Of a DNA stretch of 64,000 nt, positions 35,401 to 42,571 are shown piece after piece. The number at the start of each line of letters is the position of its first letter. The stretch's first letter is position 1. Source of the stretch: Paludibacteraceae bacterium (GTDB lineage: Bacteria > Bacteroidota > Bacteroidia > Bacteroidales > Paludibacteraceae); the NCBI GenBank assembly GCA_024692565.1, contig JAILMN010000029.1, positions 62,001-126,000 of the forward strand, read 5' to 3'. Made by a program: the position numbers and the translations under genes. The notes below the pieces were generated by a model. That model was not told the origin of the DNA and ran no database searches. It worked only from the letters and a program-made list of their open reading frames with translations.

Positions 35401-36057
35401 TTCCATGAAGCAAATACCGACGATAAAGGTATCCAATTTGTCAACACATCTAATACTGCAGTCCTCGAATTACGTAATAAGTTGACAAAGATTACCGGTA
35501 ACAGTGAGGACCATGTGGCTATAATTACCGATACACTCAAACTGATTGAAGGCAACGAACTGCAAGTGTCGGGTTGCGGCATGGAGATTCGTGGCGGATT
35601 GGTTATACCGGAGAACTATATGATCTACCCGGAGGGCACTTATCTCGCAGAGAATGGTACGATGCGCGATGCAGAGAACAACGAAGTTCGTACGTTCCGT
35701 ATCGCTCCGAAGGCTGCAGAAGAAGCCACCTACACCATCACCGTTGAGTCAAGCGACAACACGATGGGTAGTGTTAGCGGTGGCGGTGATTTTGCAGAAG
35801 GCGAACTCGTGACGCTTACGGCTACGCCGGAAGAAGGATACGTATTCGTAGAGTGGTCGAATGGTTCGGTAGACAATCCGTTTATCGCACCGGCTTGCAT
35901 GGATGCCTCCATTACCGCGATTTTCCGTGAGATCGAGAGTCAAGGCATTGACGACATCAATGCTACGGACAAAGCAGTCAAACTACTGCATAACGGTCAG
36001 TTGTTCATCCTCCGCGGAAATAAAGTCTATACTGCTCAGGGCGTAGAGGTTAAGTAA
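32497..36057 (+). CDS. large exported surface protein with InlB-B-like repeats
   Basis: A 1186-residue protein with a signal peptide (MKRYFYSLALALCALMLAMPVKA). The central region is rich in short Gly/Asn strand motifs, suggesting a beta-helix or carbohydrate-type beta fold. Two segments near residues 790-870 and 1075-1145 resemble divergent InlB B repeats: ITIEANDPAMGDVNGG with GYTFQEW, and ITVESSDNTMGSVSGGG with GYVFVEW. The protein ends with KAVKLLHNGQLFILRG and VYTAQGVEVK, the tail shared with the small upstream protein. The sequence suggests a secreted or cell-surface adhesin-type protein. No enzymatic motif is visible. It follows the small protein by 3 bp and ends at a strong terminator. 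Confidence 0.75.
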   Translation: MKRYFYSLALALCALMLAMPVKAYEQQTVHADHFNTVRMFLEDCSSLYYDVVVTLDADLEIDDKWYTTNDVSLAHSARILRVDNNAPSKYWRNKGLEQYSIAYRYGNEKIAAFVSVGQGRKTLDLNGHTITAAWYGDNARVKYKDYNGYPKCVCLFAAGWQCNEFNIIDSQGGGKIIFNSYEGNATEVAAVFVPKNSTCERVNICGGEINGCAPWSNSTAGDRCGVVMDDENVTLNMYGGKINLLEAYEESHVNMLGGEVSNKSGVYFWTDSIVSAEENYFCPVAARPENFYYANGVINGVFNYCALKLTENEWKERIPAQKKYYFSFNESELSYDQFITNLRTMPVMRFRIMNGDFVPVIVNGIGLADDNAGDILGDGGSVSWNEPTKTLTLRNADVTSVVMNYTGSENLEYVIKVEGKSRVHGSGIKCTGAHLSIEGTEEDTLVVFGAGCKAIECDNQILLHNLYVDVSATSTNSIAATTLIIDGAPLKAEAQSRAVACDISLWNDVLYTYNYTSGSATSAAFMLEAGMRKYKIWIAGEQLDIRCTEQNYFKSNYASGNIYVANNSRGAYEDGKQIILVLENASINTQGLYNGYSGLSPKGVPAIEIQEDSVLVIMDNVSIWSGDPTGVKYDGIDTRYYADGGHGIFFNPAHNNCELIMRSQTNEMMSENGSVYINTYGKNQSSYPIRCEGPRLYIECNGKADSIVVHSEREVFCKTGLTLSNTTLFSQAGFKTSNTPVFTTHKLSEKDIASSFIAWPRSAQFNSTGGVTGSTDDASKGILLLSSDSRHLLPITIEANDPAMGDVNGGMENIYGLTYPLHAYPKSGYTFQEWHIYRKGKAGYLTVADKDSEIELNTEIRAVAYFESEGGTPEEYPLWLKGTKVTSENCLDPAGDKKSEYKDADGLGQITLNGVNWNIDESGIYSNLPGEVRVYCNGSNTIKGQSDWTLYFDEADIVRIYFDTLNVGFHEANTDDKGIQFVNTSNTAVLELRNKLTKITGNSEDHVAIITDTLKLIEGNELQVSGCGMEIRGGLVIPENYMIYPEGTYLAENGTMRDAENNEVRTFRIAPKAAEEATYTITVESSDNTMGSVSGGGDFAEGELVTLTATPEEGYVFVEWSNGSVDNPFIAPACMDASITAIFREIESQGIDDINATDKAVKLLHNGQLFILRGNKVYTAQGVEVK

Positions 36058-36076
36058 ACAATCGCACTGAGAAAAG

Positions 36077-36115
36077 TAAGAAAAGTGGGAATTCTCAAAA
36101 TTCTCACTTTTCTTA
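36077..36115 (+). terminator. terminator of the surface-protein operon
   Basis: A 17-bp stem with one G-T pair and a 5-base loop, 19 bases after the stop. The arms contain AAGAAAAGTG and CACTTTTCTT, so it could also work on the opposite strand. Confidence 0.8.
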
Positions 36116-36131
36116 TGCAAATTTTCGCTTT

Positions 36132-36177
36132 GCGATATTGACGATATTGGCGATATCGCCAGTATCGCCATCCTCGC
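36132..36177. repeat. long imperfect palindrome built from gcgatat-type words
   Basis: Two 23-base arms match at 18 positions around a perfect 12-bp centre GGCGATATCGCC (36149-36160). The words CGATATTG, CGATATTGG, AGTATCGCC and ATCCTCGCC recur about every 9 bases on each side. Confidence 0.6.
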
Positions 36178-36211
36178 CAGTGCAATTTTTCAAAACCCCT
36201 CTCTCACTAGG

Positions 36212-36236
36212 GTATTATATACTTTGTATATAATAC
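36212..36236. repeat. GTATTATATAC-TTT-GTATATAATAC inverted repeat
   Basis: Perfect 11-bp arms around TTT. The inner part is the same as the repeat at 18027-18045. It lies between the surface-protein terminator and the 3' end of recX. Confidence 0.75.
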
Positions 36237-36284
36237 AGAACGTTTATAACTTTAGTTATTCCTTATATATTCCTTATATATTGC

Positions 36285-36767
36285 TTAATCATTATAAGGG
36301 GTATCAGCTCCTTCTTTGTTGATTTCGTCGAAGGTGAAGCCGCGCTGGAGGAGGAAGCGAAGGGTTTTGTCGTCGAGTGAGTTGCGGTTAGTGCGGGAAT
36401 CGGTGCGGCGGGAGGCGATAAGAGCACGGAGATTGGAGATGTATTTGGACTCGTCAATGTCGGCAAGAGCTTGGCGGATTTCAGATTCGGGAAGTTGAAG
36501 TGCACGCAGTCCGGCTTGGATCTTGAGGCGTCCCCAGGATTGGTATTCCACTTTGTCATGGACATATGCACGGCAGAAACGGGCATCGTTAAGAAAGTCG
36601 TTATCGTACAATTTTTCTTCGATGAATGCGGCGATATCGGCAGGTGCTCCCCATTCAAACAGTTTGCGTCGCACATCTGCGGCACAATGTTCCGAACGGG
36701 CACAGTAGGCTTCAGCTTTATCAAGCCATTCGGCCTTGGATAATTCTCGGTTTTCCATAGATGTCAT
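36285..36767 (-). CDS. recX: RecX-family regulatory protein
   Basis: A 160-residue, helix-rich protein that in known cases binds RecA filaments and inhibits them. The family pattern is present: CARSEHCAADVRRKLFEWG, LYDNDFLNDARFCRAYVHDK, WGRLKIQAGLRALQLPE, and a C-terminal DDKTLRFLLQRGFTFDEI. Two starts are possible, 36767 and 36758; both overlap the 3' end of prmC (about 40 bp). It is thus translated from the prmC transcript. recA is not in the window. Confidence 0.85.
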   Translation of the reverse strand: MTSMENRELSKAEWLDKAEAYCARSEHCAADVRRKLFEWGAPADIAAFIEEKLYDNDFLNDARFCRAYVHDKVEYQSWGRLKIQAGLRALQLPESEIRQALADIDESKYISNLRALIASRRTDSRTNRNSLDDKTLRFLLQRGFTFDEINKEGADTPYND

Positions 36768-37593
36768 TGCTTATTTGTATATCGGTATAGCCCAATTGCT
36801 CTAACATAGCAGCCAATTCTTGCGGGAAGGCTTCGTTGATTTCAAAGAACAAGTATTTTGGTGTATGGTGTGATGTGTAAGGTGTACAAGAAAGGAGTTC
36901 AGCGATACGTCTGTAGAACTTCAGGGGATCGGTGTCGGAAACGAAGAGCGCTGTGGATGGTTCGAAGTTCAAAACATTCGGTTTCATCGAAACTTTTTCG
37001 CTTTCGCGGATGTATGGAGGGTTGCTGATAATAAGGGTGTAAGGTGTATGGAGTGACGTGTAAAAAGCTTCGCATTCATCGGAGAAAATATCTGCTACTT
37101 GGAAATCCACTTCGACATTATTACGGCGTGCGTTCTCTTTGGCTATTTCGATCGCTTCGGCAGAGATGTCGATGCCGGTTACTTGCCATTCGGGATGGGC
37201 TTTTTTGATGGCGATAGCTATACAACCCGAGCCGGTGCCCACGTCAAGGACGTTCCATTGACGATTAGACGGTTGACGATTGAACGATTGATTGACGAGT
37301 TCAACCAATTCGGCAGTTTCGGGACGGGGGGTAAGGGTTGCAGGAGTGAGTTTGAGGTCGAGTCCGCCCCATAAAGTGTGCCCAAAAATGTACTGAATGG
37401 GTTCAAAATGCAATAATCTGTCCACAACCTCTTGCATATGTGGAGAAAAAGTTGTACCTTTGCAGCCGCAAAGGATTTGAGAACGAGACAATCCCGTTTC
37501 TTCTTCCACTATCCACCAAGCCAAACTGCGTGCTTCATCTTCCGGATAGCAAGGCAGAAGTAGAGAGGTAATATGGATGATCAATTCTTTCAC
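36721..37593 (-). CDS. prmC: peptide chain release factor N5-glutamine methyltransferase
   Basis: Methylates the GGQ glutamine of release factors. The N-terminal helical domain is followed by FGHTLWGGLDLKLTPATLTPRPETAELV, SAM motif LDVGTGSGCIAIA and the NPPYI catalytic motif in LIISNPPYI. The 290 residues include three low-complexity loops (NQSFNRQPSNRQ, YTSLHTPYT, TPYTSHHTPK), each coded by a degenerate tandem repeat, an unusual load for a housekeeping enzyme. The start is a GTG; a perfect promoter ends only four bases before it, so the message may be leaderless. It divergently overlaps the ribD leader. Confidence 0.92.
   Translation of the reverse strand: MKELIIHITSLLLPCYPEDEARSLAWWIVEEETGLSRSQILCGCKGTTFSPHMQEVVDRLLHFEPIQYIFGHTLWGGLDLKLTPATLTPRPETAELVELVNQSFNRQPSNRQWNVLDVGTGSGCIAIAIKKAHPEWQVTGIDISAEAIEIAKENARRNNVEVDFQVADIFSDECEAFYTSLHTPYTLIISNPPYIRESEKVSMKPNVLNFEPSTALFVSDTDPLKFYRRIAELLSCTPYTSHHTPKYLFFEINEAFPQELAAMLEQLGYTDIQISNDIYGKPRIIQGRMA
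36861..36888 (-). repeat. four 7-bp repeats in prmC (C-terminal loop)
   Basis: Plus-strand units GTGTATG, GTGTGAT, GTGTAAG, GTGTACA in tandem, giving TPYTSHHTP in the protein. Confidence 0.75.
37037..37064 (-). repeat. four 7-bp repeats in prmC (before the NPPY motif)
   Basis: Plus-strand units GTGTAAG, GTGTATG, GAGTGAC, GTGTAAA in tandem, encoding YTSLHTPYT. Confidence 0.75.
37258..37298 (-). repeat. imperfect 7-8 bp repeats in prmC (before the SAM motif)
   Basis: Plus-strand TTGACGA, TTAGACG, TTGACGA, TTGAACGA, TTGA, TTGACGA. They encode NQSFNRQPSNRQ just before the conserved VLDVGTG strand. Confidence 0.6.
37432..37462 (+). promoter_or_regulatory. promoter of ribD, inside prmC
   Basis: TTG (37432-37434), 20 bases, TACCTTTG (37455-37462). 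It lies antisense within prmC, about 150 bases before the ribD start. CCTTTGC-AGCC-GCAAAGG forms an inverted repeat over the -7 box and start site. Confidence 0.65.
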
Positions 37594-37597
37594 GCTG

Positions 37598-37628
37598 CAA
37601 AATTACTACAAAAAAATGGAATACGCAA
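37598..37628 (-). promoter_or_regulatory. promoter of prmC, inside ribD
   Basis: Minus strand TTG (37626-37628), 20 bases, TAATTTTG (37598-37605). Initiation 5-7 bases on would fall on the GTG start codon of prmC. Confidence 0.7.
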
Positions 37629-38653
37629 ATTTTATTGCACATTGTATCGAAATTGCCCATCGCGGTGAGTATTATGTTGCCCCGAATCCTATGGTCGGAG
37701 CCGTATTGGTGCGAAACAGTGATGAACAGATTTTGGCGGAGGGTTGGCATCAGAAATACGGCGAAGGTCACGCGGAGGTAAATTGTTTCAAGAATTGGGA
37801 GATGTCAGATGTCAGAAATCAGATGTCAGATCTCAAGGATTGCACGCTCTTTGTTTCGTTGGAGCCGTGCAGTCATTACGGTAAAACGCCCCCGTGCGCG
37901 AAATTGATTATAGAAAAAGGTGTGGGTAGAGTGGTTGTAGGGATGTTGGATCCGAATCCGTTGGTTGCCGGCAAGGGTATTCAGATGCTGCGTGACGCGG
38001 GGATAGAAGTTGTTGTGGGCGTGATGGAGAACGAATGCCGGGAGTTGAACAAACGATTTTTGTGTCTGCACGAGAAGCATCGTCCGTATGTGGTGCTGAA
38101 ATGGGCACAGACAGCGGACGGCTTCGTGGATAGAAAACGTCAGATATCAGATGTCAGAAATCAGCAATCAGATGAACATCTCAACGGCGCACTTGCTGTT
38201 TCGACACCGGAGACGAAGAAGATCGTGCATAAGATGCGGGCGGAGAATATGGCGATTATGGTAGGAACAAACACGGTTCTTTTGGACAATCCGCGGTTGC
38301 TCAATACCCATTGGGAAGGCAGGAACCCGATTCGGGTGACGCTGGATCGGAAAGGAGTGCTGCCCATGGACGCGAAGATTTTCTCCGATGAGAGCGAGAC
38401 GATTGTGTATCGCGAGCGCACCGATTGGCCGTCTATATTGAGCGATTTGGCGAACCGTAATATTCATTCGATTTTGGTAGAAGGAGGTCCCACATTGCTG
38501 CAACATATTTTAGAAACAGGAATCTGGGACGAGATGCATATAGAGGTAGCTCCGGAACTGAAAATCGGCAAAGGTGTTCCTGCTCCCAAAATATCGCTTC
38601 CGAACCACTTTGAGGCCGTTGACGGGCATCGTTTATACACTATTTCCCATTAA
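37616..38653 (+). CDS. ribD: bifunctional diaminohydroxyphosphoribosylaminopyrimidine deaminase / 5-amino-6-uracil reductase
   Basis: Catalyses two successive steps of riboflavin synthesis. The N-terminal deaminase has the zinc site GHAEVN and PCSHYGKTPPCAK. The reductase half shows WAQTADGFVD, MVGTNTVLLDNPRL and ILVEGGPTLLQHIL. The start is the ATG at 37616 (MEYANFIAHC); the frame is open a little further upstream but family similarity starts here. Two loops are lengthened by 7-bp tandem repeats encoding SDVRNQMSD and SDVRNQQSD. The product has 345 residues. It has its own promoter inside prmC. Confidence 0.93.
   Translation: MEYANFIAHCIEIAHRGEYYVAPNPMVGAVLVRNSDEQILAEGWHQKYGEGHAEVNCFKNWEMSDVRNQMSDLKDCTLFVSLEPCSHYGKTPPCAKLIIEKGVGRVVVGMLDPNPLVAGKGIQMLRDAGIEVVVGVMENECRELNKRFLCLHEKHRPYVVLKWAQTADGFVDRKRQISDVRNQQSDEHLNGALAVSTPETKKIVHKMRAENMAIMVGTNTVLLDNPRLLNTHWEGRNPIRVTLDRKGVLPMDAKIFSDESETIVYRERTDWPSILSDLANRNIHSILVEGGPTLLQHILETGIWDEMHIEVAPELKIGKGVPAPKISLPNHFEAVDGHRLYTISH
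37805..37832 (+). repeat. four 7-bp repeats in ribD (deaminase loop)
   Basis: TCAGATG, TCAGAAA, TCAGATG, TCAGATC without gaps, encoding DVRNQMSD in a loop before LFVSLEPCSH. Confidence 0.8.
38140..38174 (+). repeat. five 7-bp repeats in ribD (reductase loop)
   Basis: TCAGATA, TCAGATG, TCAGAAA, TCAGCAA, TCAGATG without gaps, encoding QISDVRNQQSDE. The unit family is the same as at 37805. Confidence 0.8.
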
Positions 38654-38687
38654 AATGGGGCAAAATGCAAAAAAAATCAGGAAAAAT

Positions 38688-38718
38688 TTGCACATTTCGA
38701 ATTTTTGTTGTAATTTTG
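38688..38718 (+). promoter_or_regulatory. promoter of the TPR/OmpA-like lipoprotein gene
   Basis: TTG (38688-38690), 20 bases, TAATTTTG (38711-38718). Leader of about 64 bases. Confidence 0.75.
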
Positions 38719-38787
38719 CAGCCGTAAAGTGTGGTCTATGTGACAAACGCAAACAACAAACAATAAATTAACTTATTTTTTACGCGT

Positions 38788-40473
38788 ATGAAAAAAGGTT
38801 TATTTCTTAGCCTCATTGCTGCAGTAGCAGTGTTGGCATCGTGTAGCAAATCGCTGCCGAAACCGGATGATCTTACCGTTAACCCGAGCCCGCTGGAGGT
38901 TAGAGGTGGTAAGGTAAGTGCAGACATCACGGGTACGTTCCCTCAGAAGAAATTCGCTAAGAAGGGTGTACTGACGGTTACTCCGGTGTTGAAATTTGAT
39001 GGTCAGGAAGTTGTAGGTGAGCCGACTACGTATGTAGGTGAGAAGGCAGCTGAGAACGGTAAGACCGTTAACTATGCAAAGGGTGGTACTTATTCTCAGA
39101 GCTGCTCTTTCAAGTATGTTCCCGCAATGGCTAAATCGGAGTTGTATCTTCGCTTCGAGGGTAAGATCGGTAAGAAAGAGATCGAGATTCCCGACATGAA
39201 GATCGCTGATGGTGTAGTTGCTACCTCTGAGTTGGCTGATGCTCGTGACAACAAGACGGCTACCACTCCGGACAAGTTCCAACGTGTTATCCAAGAGTGC
39301 ACAGAGGCTGACATCAAGTTCTTGATTCAACAGGCAAACGTACGTTCGTCTGAAACCGGTACGGATGAGATGAAGGCTTTGCAGAATGCTATCAAAGAGA
39401 CAAAGGACAACGAGAAGAAAGAGATCAACAAGATTGAGGTTGCAGGTTATGCATCTCCGGATGGTGGTGTAAGTCTGAACGAGAACTTGGCAAAGAACCG
39501 TCAGAAAGCAGCTGCTGATTTCTTGAAGAAAGATCTGAAGAAGAACAAAGTGAACAGCGCTATTTCCTCCAACATCACCGCTGAGGACTGGGAAGGTTTC
39601 CAGAAAGCAATGGAGAACAGCAACATGAAGGACAAAGACCTCGTATTGCGCGTTCTGTCGATGTACAGCGATCCTGAGGAGCGCGAGGCACAGATCAAGA
39701 ACTTGAGTTCCGTTTACGGTACTATCGCTGACGAGATCCTTCCGGCACTGCGTCGCAGCCGCCTGATCTTGACGACCGATTTGATCGGTAAGAGCGATGA
39801 GGAGATTAAGAAACTCGCTAAGGAAGATCCTTCGCAACTGAGCGTTGAGGAGTTGCTCTATGCAGCTACTCTGACCAACGACAAAGCAGAGAAGAAAGCT
39901 ATCTATCAGAAGGCAGCTGACCAATTCAACGACTACCGTGCATGGAACGGTCTGGGTCAGGTTTACTTCGAGGAAGGTAACATCGCTGAGGCTCGTCGTT
40001 GCTACTCGAAAGCATTGGAGATCCAACCGAACGATCCGGACGTAAACTACAACGCAGGTATCGCAGCAATGGCTGACGGTGACCTCGACAAGGCTGAGGA
40101 GTACTTCGGTAAAGCAGCCGGCACGAAGGGTAACCTGAATGCAGCTCTGGGTACGCTCTACACCAAGAAGGGTGACTACGCTAAGGCTAAAGAGGCTTAC
40201 GGCGAGAGCGCAACTAACAACGCAGCTGTTCAGCAGATCCTGAGTGAGGACTATGCAGGTGCATCGAAGACCCTTGACGCAGTTAAGGAGCCGAATGCAA
40301 CGACCGCATACCTCAAGGCTATCGTAGGTGCTCGCACAAACGACAAAGCTGCTGTGATCGAGAACTTGAAATCCGCTATCGCACAAGATGCTAACATGAA
40401 AGCACGTGCAGCAAGCGATATCGAGTTCAGCAAGTTCGCAGAGGACGCTGAGTTCCAGGCAATCGTTAAGTAA
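38788..40473 (+). CDS. TPR lipoprotein with OmpA-like region
   Basis: A 561-residue envelope protein. The signal peptide ends at a lipobox (LASC, Cys19-20). Residues about 40-130 are beta-rich. Around 215-260 the segment INKIEVAGYASPDGGVSLNENLAKNR and a following helix resemble the peptidoglycan-binding OmpA C-terminal fold. The C-terminal third has tetratricopeptide repeats (AWNGLGQVYFEEGNIAEARRC, DVNYNAGIAAMADGDLDKAEEY). Codon use is strongly biased, so it is probably abundant. Homologues of this layout exist in Bacteroidales, role unclear, possibly outer-membrane stability. A small membrane protein gene follows 2 bp later. Confidence 0.78.
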   Translation: MKKGLFLSLIAAVAVLASCSKSLPKPDDLTVNPSPLEVRGGKVSADITGTFPQKKFAKKGVLTVTPVLKFDGQEVVGEPTTYVGEKAAENGKTVNYAKGGTYSQSCSFKYVPAMAKSELYLRFEGKIGKKEIEIPDMKIADGVVATSELADARDNKTATTPDKFQRVIQECTEADIKFLIQQANVRSSETGTDEMKALQNAIKETKDNEKKEINKIEVAGYASPDGGVSLNENLAKNRQKAAADFLKKDLKKNKVNSAISSNITAEDWEGFQKAMENSNMKDKDLVLRVLSMYSDPEEREAQIKNLSSVYGTIADEILPALRRSRLILTTDLIGKSDEEIKKLAKEDPSQLSVEELLYAATLTNDKAEKKAIYQKAADQFNDYRAWNGLGQVYFEEGNIAEARRCYSKALEIQPNDPDVNYNAGIAAMADGDLDKAEEYFGKAAGTKGNLNAALGTLYTKKGDYAKAKEAYGESATNNAAVQQILSEDYAGASKTLDAVKEPNATTAYLKAIVGARTNDKAAVIENLKSAIAQDANMKARAASDIEFSKFAEDAEFQAIVK

Positions 40474-40475
40474 TT

Positions 40476-40712
40476 ATGTCTGTACTTTTTCCGAAAGTAC
40501 AAAAACCCCGTGAGTGGGACTATCGCCCCATTTACTATGATCAGGAAAAGGAGGCGCGCAAGGATAAAAAACTTGCGCGTCTTCAGCACGGGGCTTTTCG
40601 CGCTGAGCATGAGAAGAATATGACCGAGTTGCGCAAGAAGAAACAATCGCGACTCATATTCTGGTTGGTATTGCTCGGTTTGCTTATTTTTGCATTTTAC
40701 TTTATATTATAA
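40476..40712 (+). CDS. small membrane protein, conserved upstream of mutL
   Basis: A 78-residue protein of unknown function. It is very basic and charged in the first 58 residues (KEARKDKKLARLQHG, ELRKKKQSR) and ends with one transmembrane helix (LIFWLVLLGLLIFAFYFIL), which would leave the charged part in the cytoplasm. It lies 2 bp after the TPR lipoprotein and 12 bp before mutL. I do not recognise a domain. Confidence 0.75.
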   Translation: MSVLFPKVQKPREWDYRPIYYDQEKEARKDKKLARLQHGAFRAEHEKNMTELRKKKQSRLIFWLVLLGLLIFAFYFIL

Positions 40713-40724
40713 TATATATAAGGT

Positions 40725-42539
40725 GTGGATATCATTCATTTATTACCGGACAGCGTAGCGAATCAGATTGCAGCGGGTGAGGTGATCCAACGTCCCGCAT
40801 CGTGTCTGAAAGAGCTTGTGGAGAATAGCTTGGATGCGGGAGCCAAACGCATTCAAGTCATTGTTCGAGATGCCGGTCGCACGTTGCTGCAGGTGATAGA
40901 TGACGGTGTGGGAATGAGTGAAACGGATGCCCGCTTGGCATTCGAACGTCACGCAACGAGTAAGATTCGCGAGGCGCAGGATCTGTTTTCTCTGCGTACG
41001 ATGGGTTTCCGCGGTGAAGCCTTAGCGAGTATATGCGCTGTAGCGCAAGTGGAGATGACCACGCGCAGAGCGGAAGATGAGACAGGTACGCTGCTGGAGA
41101 TACACGGTTCGGATGTTGTTCGTCAGGAACCATGCAGTTGCCCGGTGGGTACGAATATCAAAGTCAGCAATTTATTCTTCAATGTGCCGGTAAGGCGTAA
41201 GTTCCTTAAGACCGACCAAACGGAGTTGCGTAACTTGCTGACGGAATTCTATCACATCGTGTTGGTTTATCCGAAAGTAGCCTTCACGTTCGTGCATAAT
41301 GACGAGATTTTGCTGGAGTTGCCTGTAGGGACAGAGAAGCAACGCATAGAGGCAATTTTCGGTAATCCCAAGCGCAATGTTTATACATCGTCGTTTGTGG
41401 ATGTGAATACAGAGACAGAGATGGTGACGATCCGCGGGTTTGTGGTTAAGCCTGAATCGGCGACCAAGAAAGCGGAACAGTATTTCTTCGTCAACGGTCG
41501 ATACATGCGCCATCCGTATTTCTTGAAAGCTATTCAGACGGCATATTCGGGCATGCTGCCCAATGACTACCAGCCGTCGTTCTTTATCTATTTTGACATC
41601 GACCCAGAGGCTATTGATGTCAATATTCATCCTACGAAGACGGAGATTAAGTTTGCCGACGAGCAGACGATTTTTCAGATTCTGATGGCCTCGGTACGCG
41701 AAGCGTTGGGTAAGTTTACCTTAGCTCCGCAGATTGATTTTGAAACATCCGGCAACATCGATATACCGTTGCCTACCGATACACCGGTTCAACGCCCGCA
41801 AGTGACGGTTGACCCGACCTATAACCCATTCCATACAAGAGGAGTTATCTATCCCGACAAGGCGCCAAGGAACTGGGAGACGTTGTATGAAGGATTGCAG
41901 CATACAGACCGTTTGGCTGACAGAACGCAGAGCACAGACCTTTTGGAGCCGGAGTTGCTGCGCGCAGAGGATGTAGAGAGTTGTGCATTATGGCAGTACG
42001 ATGGACGATATATATTAGTGCCCGGTACACACGGCATCGTGATCATCAACCAGCATCGTGCTCACGCGGCAGTACTGTGCGCACAATATCTGGAGCAATT
42101 GTCGTTGGCGCAAGGAGCGATGCAGCAGTTGTTGTTCCCTGAAGTACTGTCGTTGGCGCAAGACGAGATGGTGCTTATGGGGCAGATCAAGGAGGATCTG
42201 CAGGCGATTGGTTTTGACTTGGAACAACTCAGTCCGGACAGTTATTCGATACAAGGTGTGCCATCACAGATCGCTACGCAGTCACCGCTGCCGGTACTGC
42301 AACATATATTGAATCAGGTGCGTGAACGTGGCGCGGATACACAACGCGAATGGCGTGAACAGATCGCGCAGGCAATGGCGGAGAGTGCGGCTATTCCGTA
42401 CGGCAAGGCCTTGACGGAAGAGGAGATGCGCGACCTCGTAAAGCGCTTGATACAGTTGCCGCAGTACAAGCGTGCATCAGACGGCAAGATCATCGCTTCG
42501 CTGCTGAGCGACGAGGAGATAAGGAGGCGCTTCGCGTAG
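40725..42539 (+). CDS. mutL: DNA mismatch repair protein MutL
   Basis: Links MutS mismatch recognition to strand incision. The GHKL ATPase half has LVENSLDAGA, IDDGVGM, ATSKI and GFRGEALASI; the transducer part has FFVNGRYMRHP and VDVNIHPTKTEIKF. The C-terminal dimerisation domain ends in YGKALTEEEM and KIIASLLSDEE. The start is a GTG at 40725 that gives the conserved MDIIHLLPDSVANQIAAGEV. The 604 residues are usual. It probably depends on the promoter of the lipoprotein gene. Confidence 0.96.
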   Translation: MDIIHLLPDSVANQIAAGEVIQRPASCLKELVENSLDAGAKRIQVIVRDAGRTLLQVIDDGVGMSETDARLAFERHATSKIREAQDLFSLRTMGFRGEALASICAVAQVEMTTRRAEDETGTLLEIHGSDVVRQEPCSCPVGTNIKVSNLFFNVPVRRKFLKTDQTELRNLLTEFYHIVLVYPKVAFTFVHNDEILLELPVGTEKQRIEAIFGNPKRNVYTSSFVDVNTETEMVTIRGFVVKPESATKKAEQYFFVNGRYMRHPYFLKAIQTAYSGMLPNDYQPSFFIYFDIDPEAIDVNIHPTKTEIKFADEQTIFQILMASVREALGKFTLAPQIDFETSGNIDIPLPTDTPVQRPQVTVDPTYNPFHTRGVIYPDKAPRNWETLYEGLQHTDRLADRTQSTDLLEPELLRAEDVESCALWQYDGRYILVPGTHGIVIINQHRAHAAVLCAQYLEQLSLAQGAMQQLLFPEVLSLAQDEMVLMGQIKEDLQAIGFDLEQLSPDSYSIQGVPSQIATQSPLPVLQHILNQVRERGADTQREWREQIAQAMAESAAIPYGKALTEEEMRDLVKRLIQLPQYKRASDGKIIASLLSDEEIRRRFA

Positions 42540-42546
42540 GGAAGAG

Positions 42547-42567
42547 GTAATATGTAATAGGTAATAT
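42547..42567 (+). repeat. three 7-bp repeats between mutL and the phosphoesterase gene
   Basis: GTAATAT, GTAATAG, GTAATAT in tandem, filling most of the 32-bp gap. Confidence 0.7.
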
Positions 42568-42571
42568 AATC

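Noticed and set aside
37805..38174. TCAGATG arrays read as a CRISPR-like repeat pair
   Set aside because: Units are 7 bp in direct tandem without spacers, lie in frame inside ribD, and no cas gene is present.
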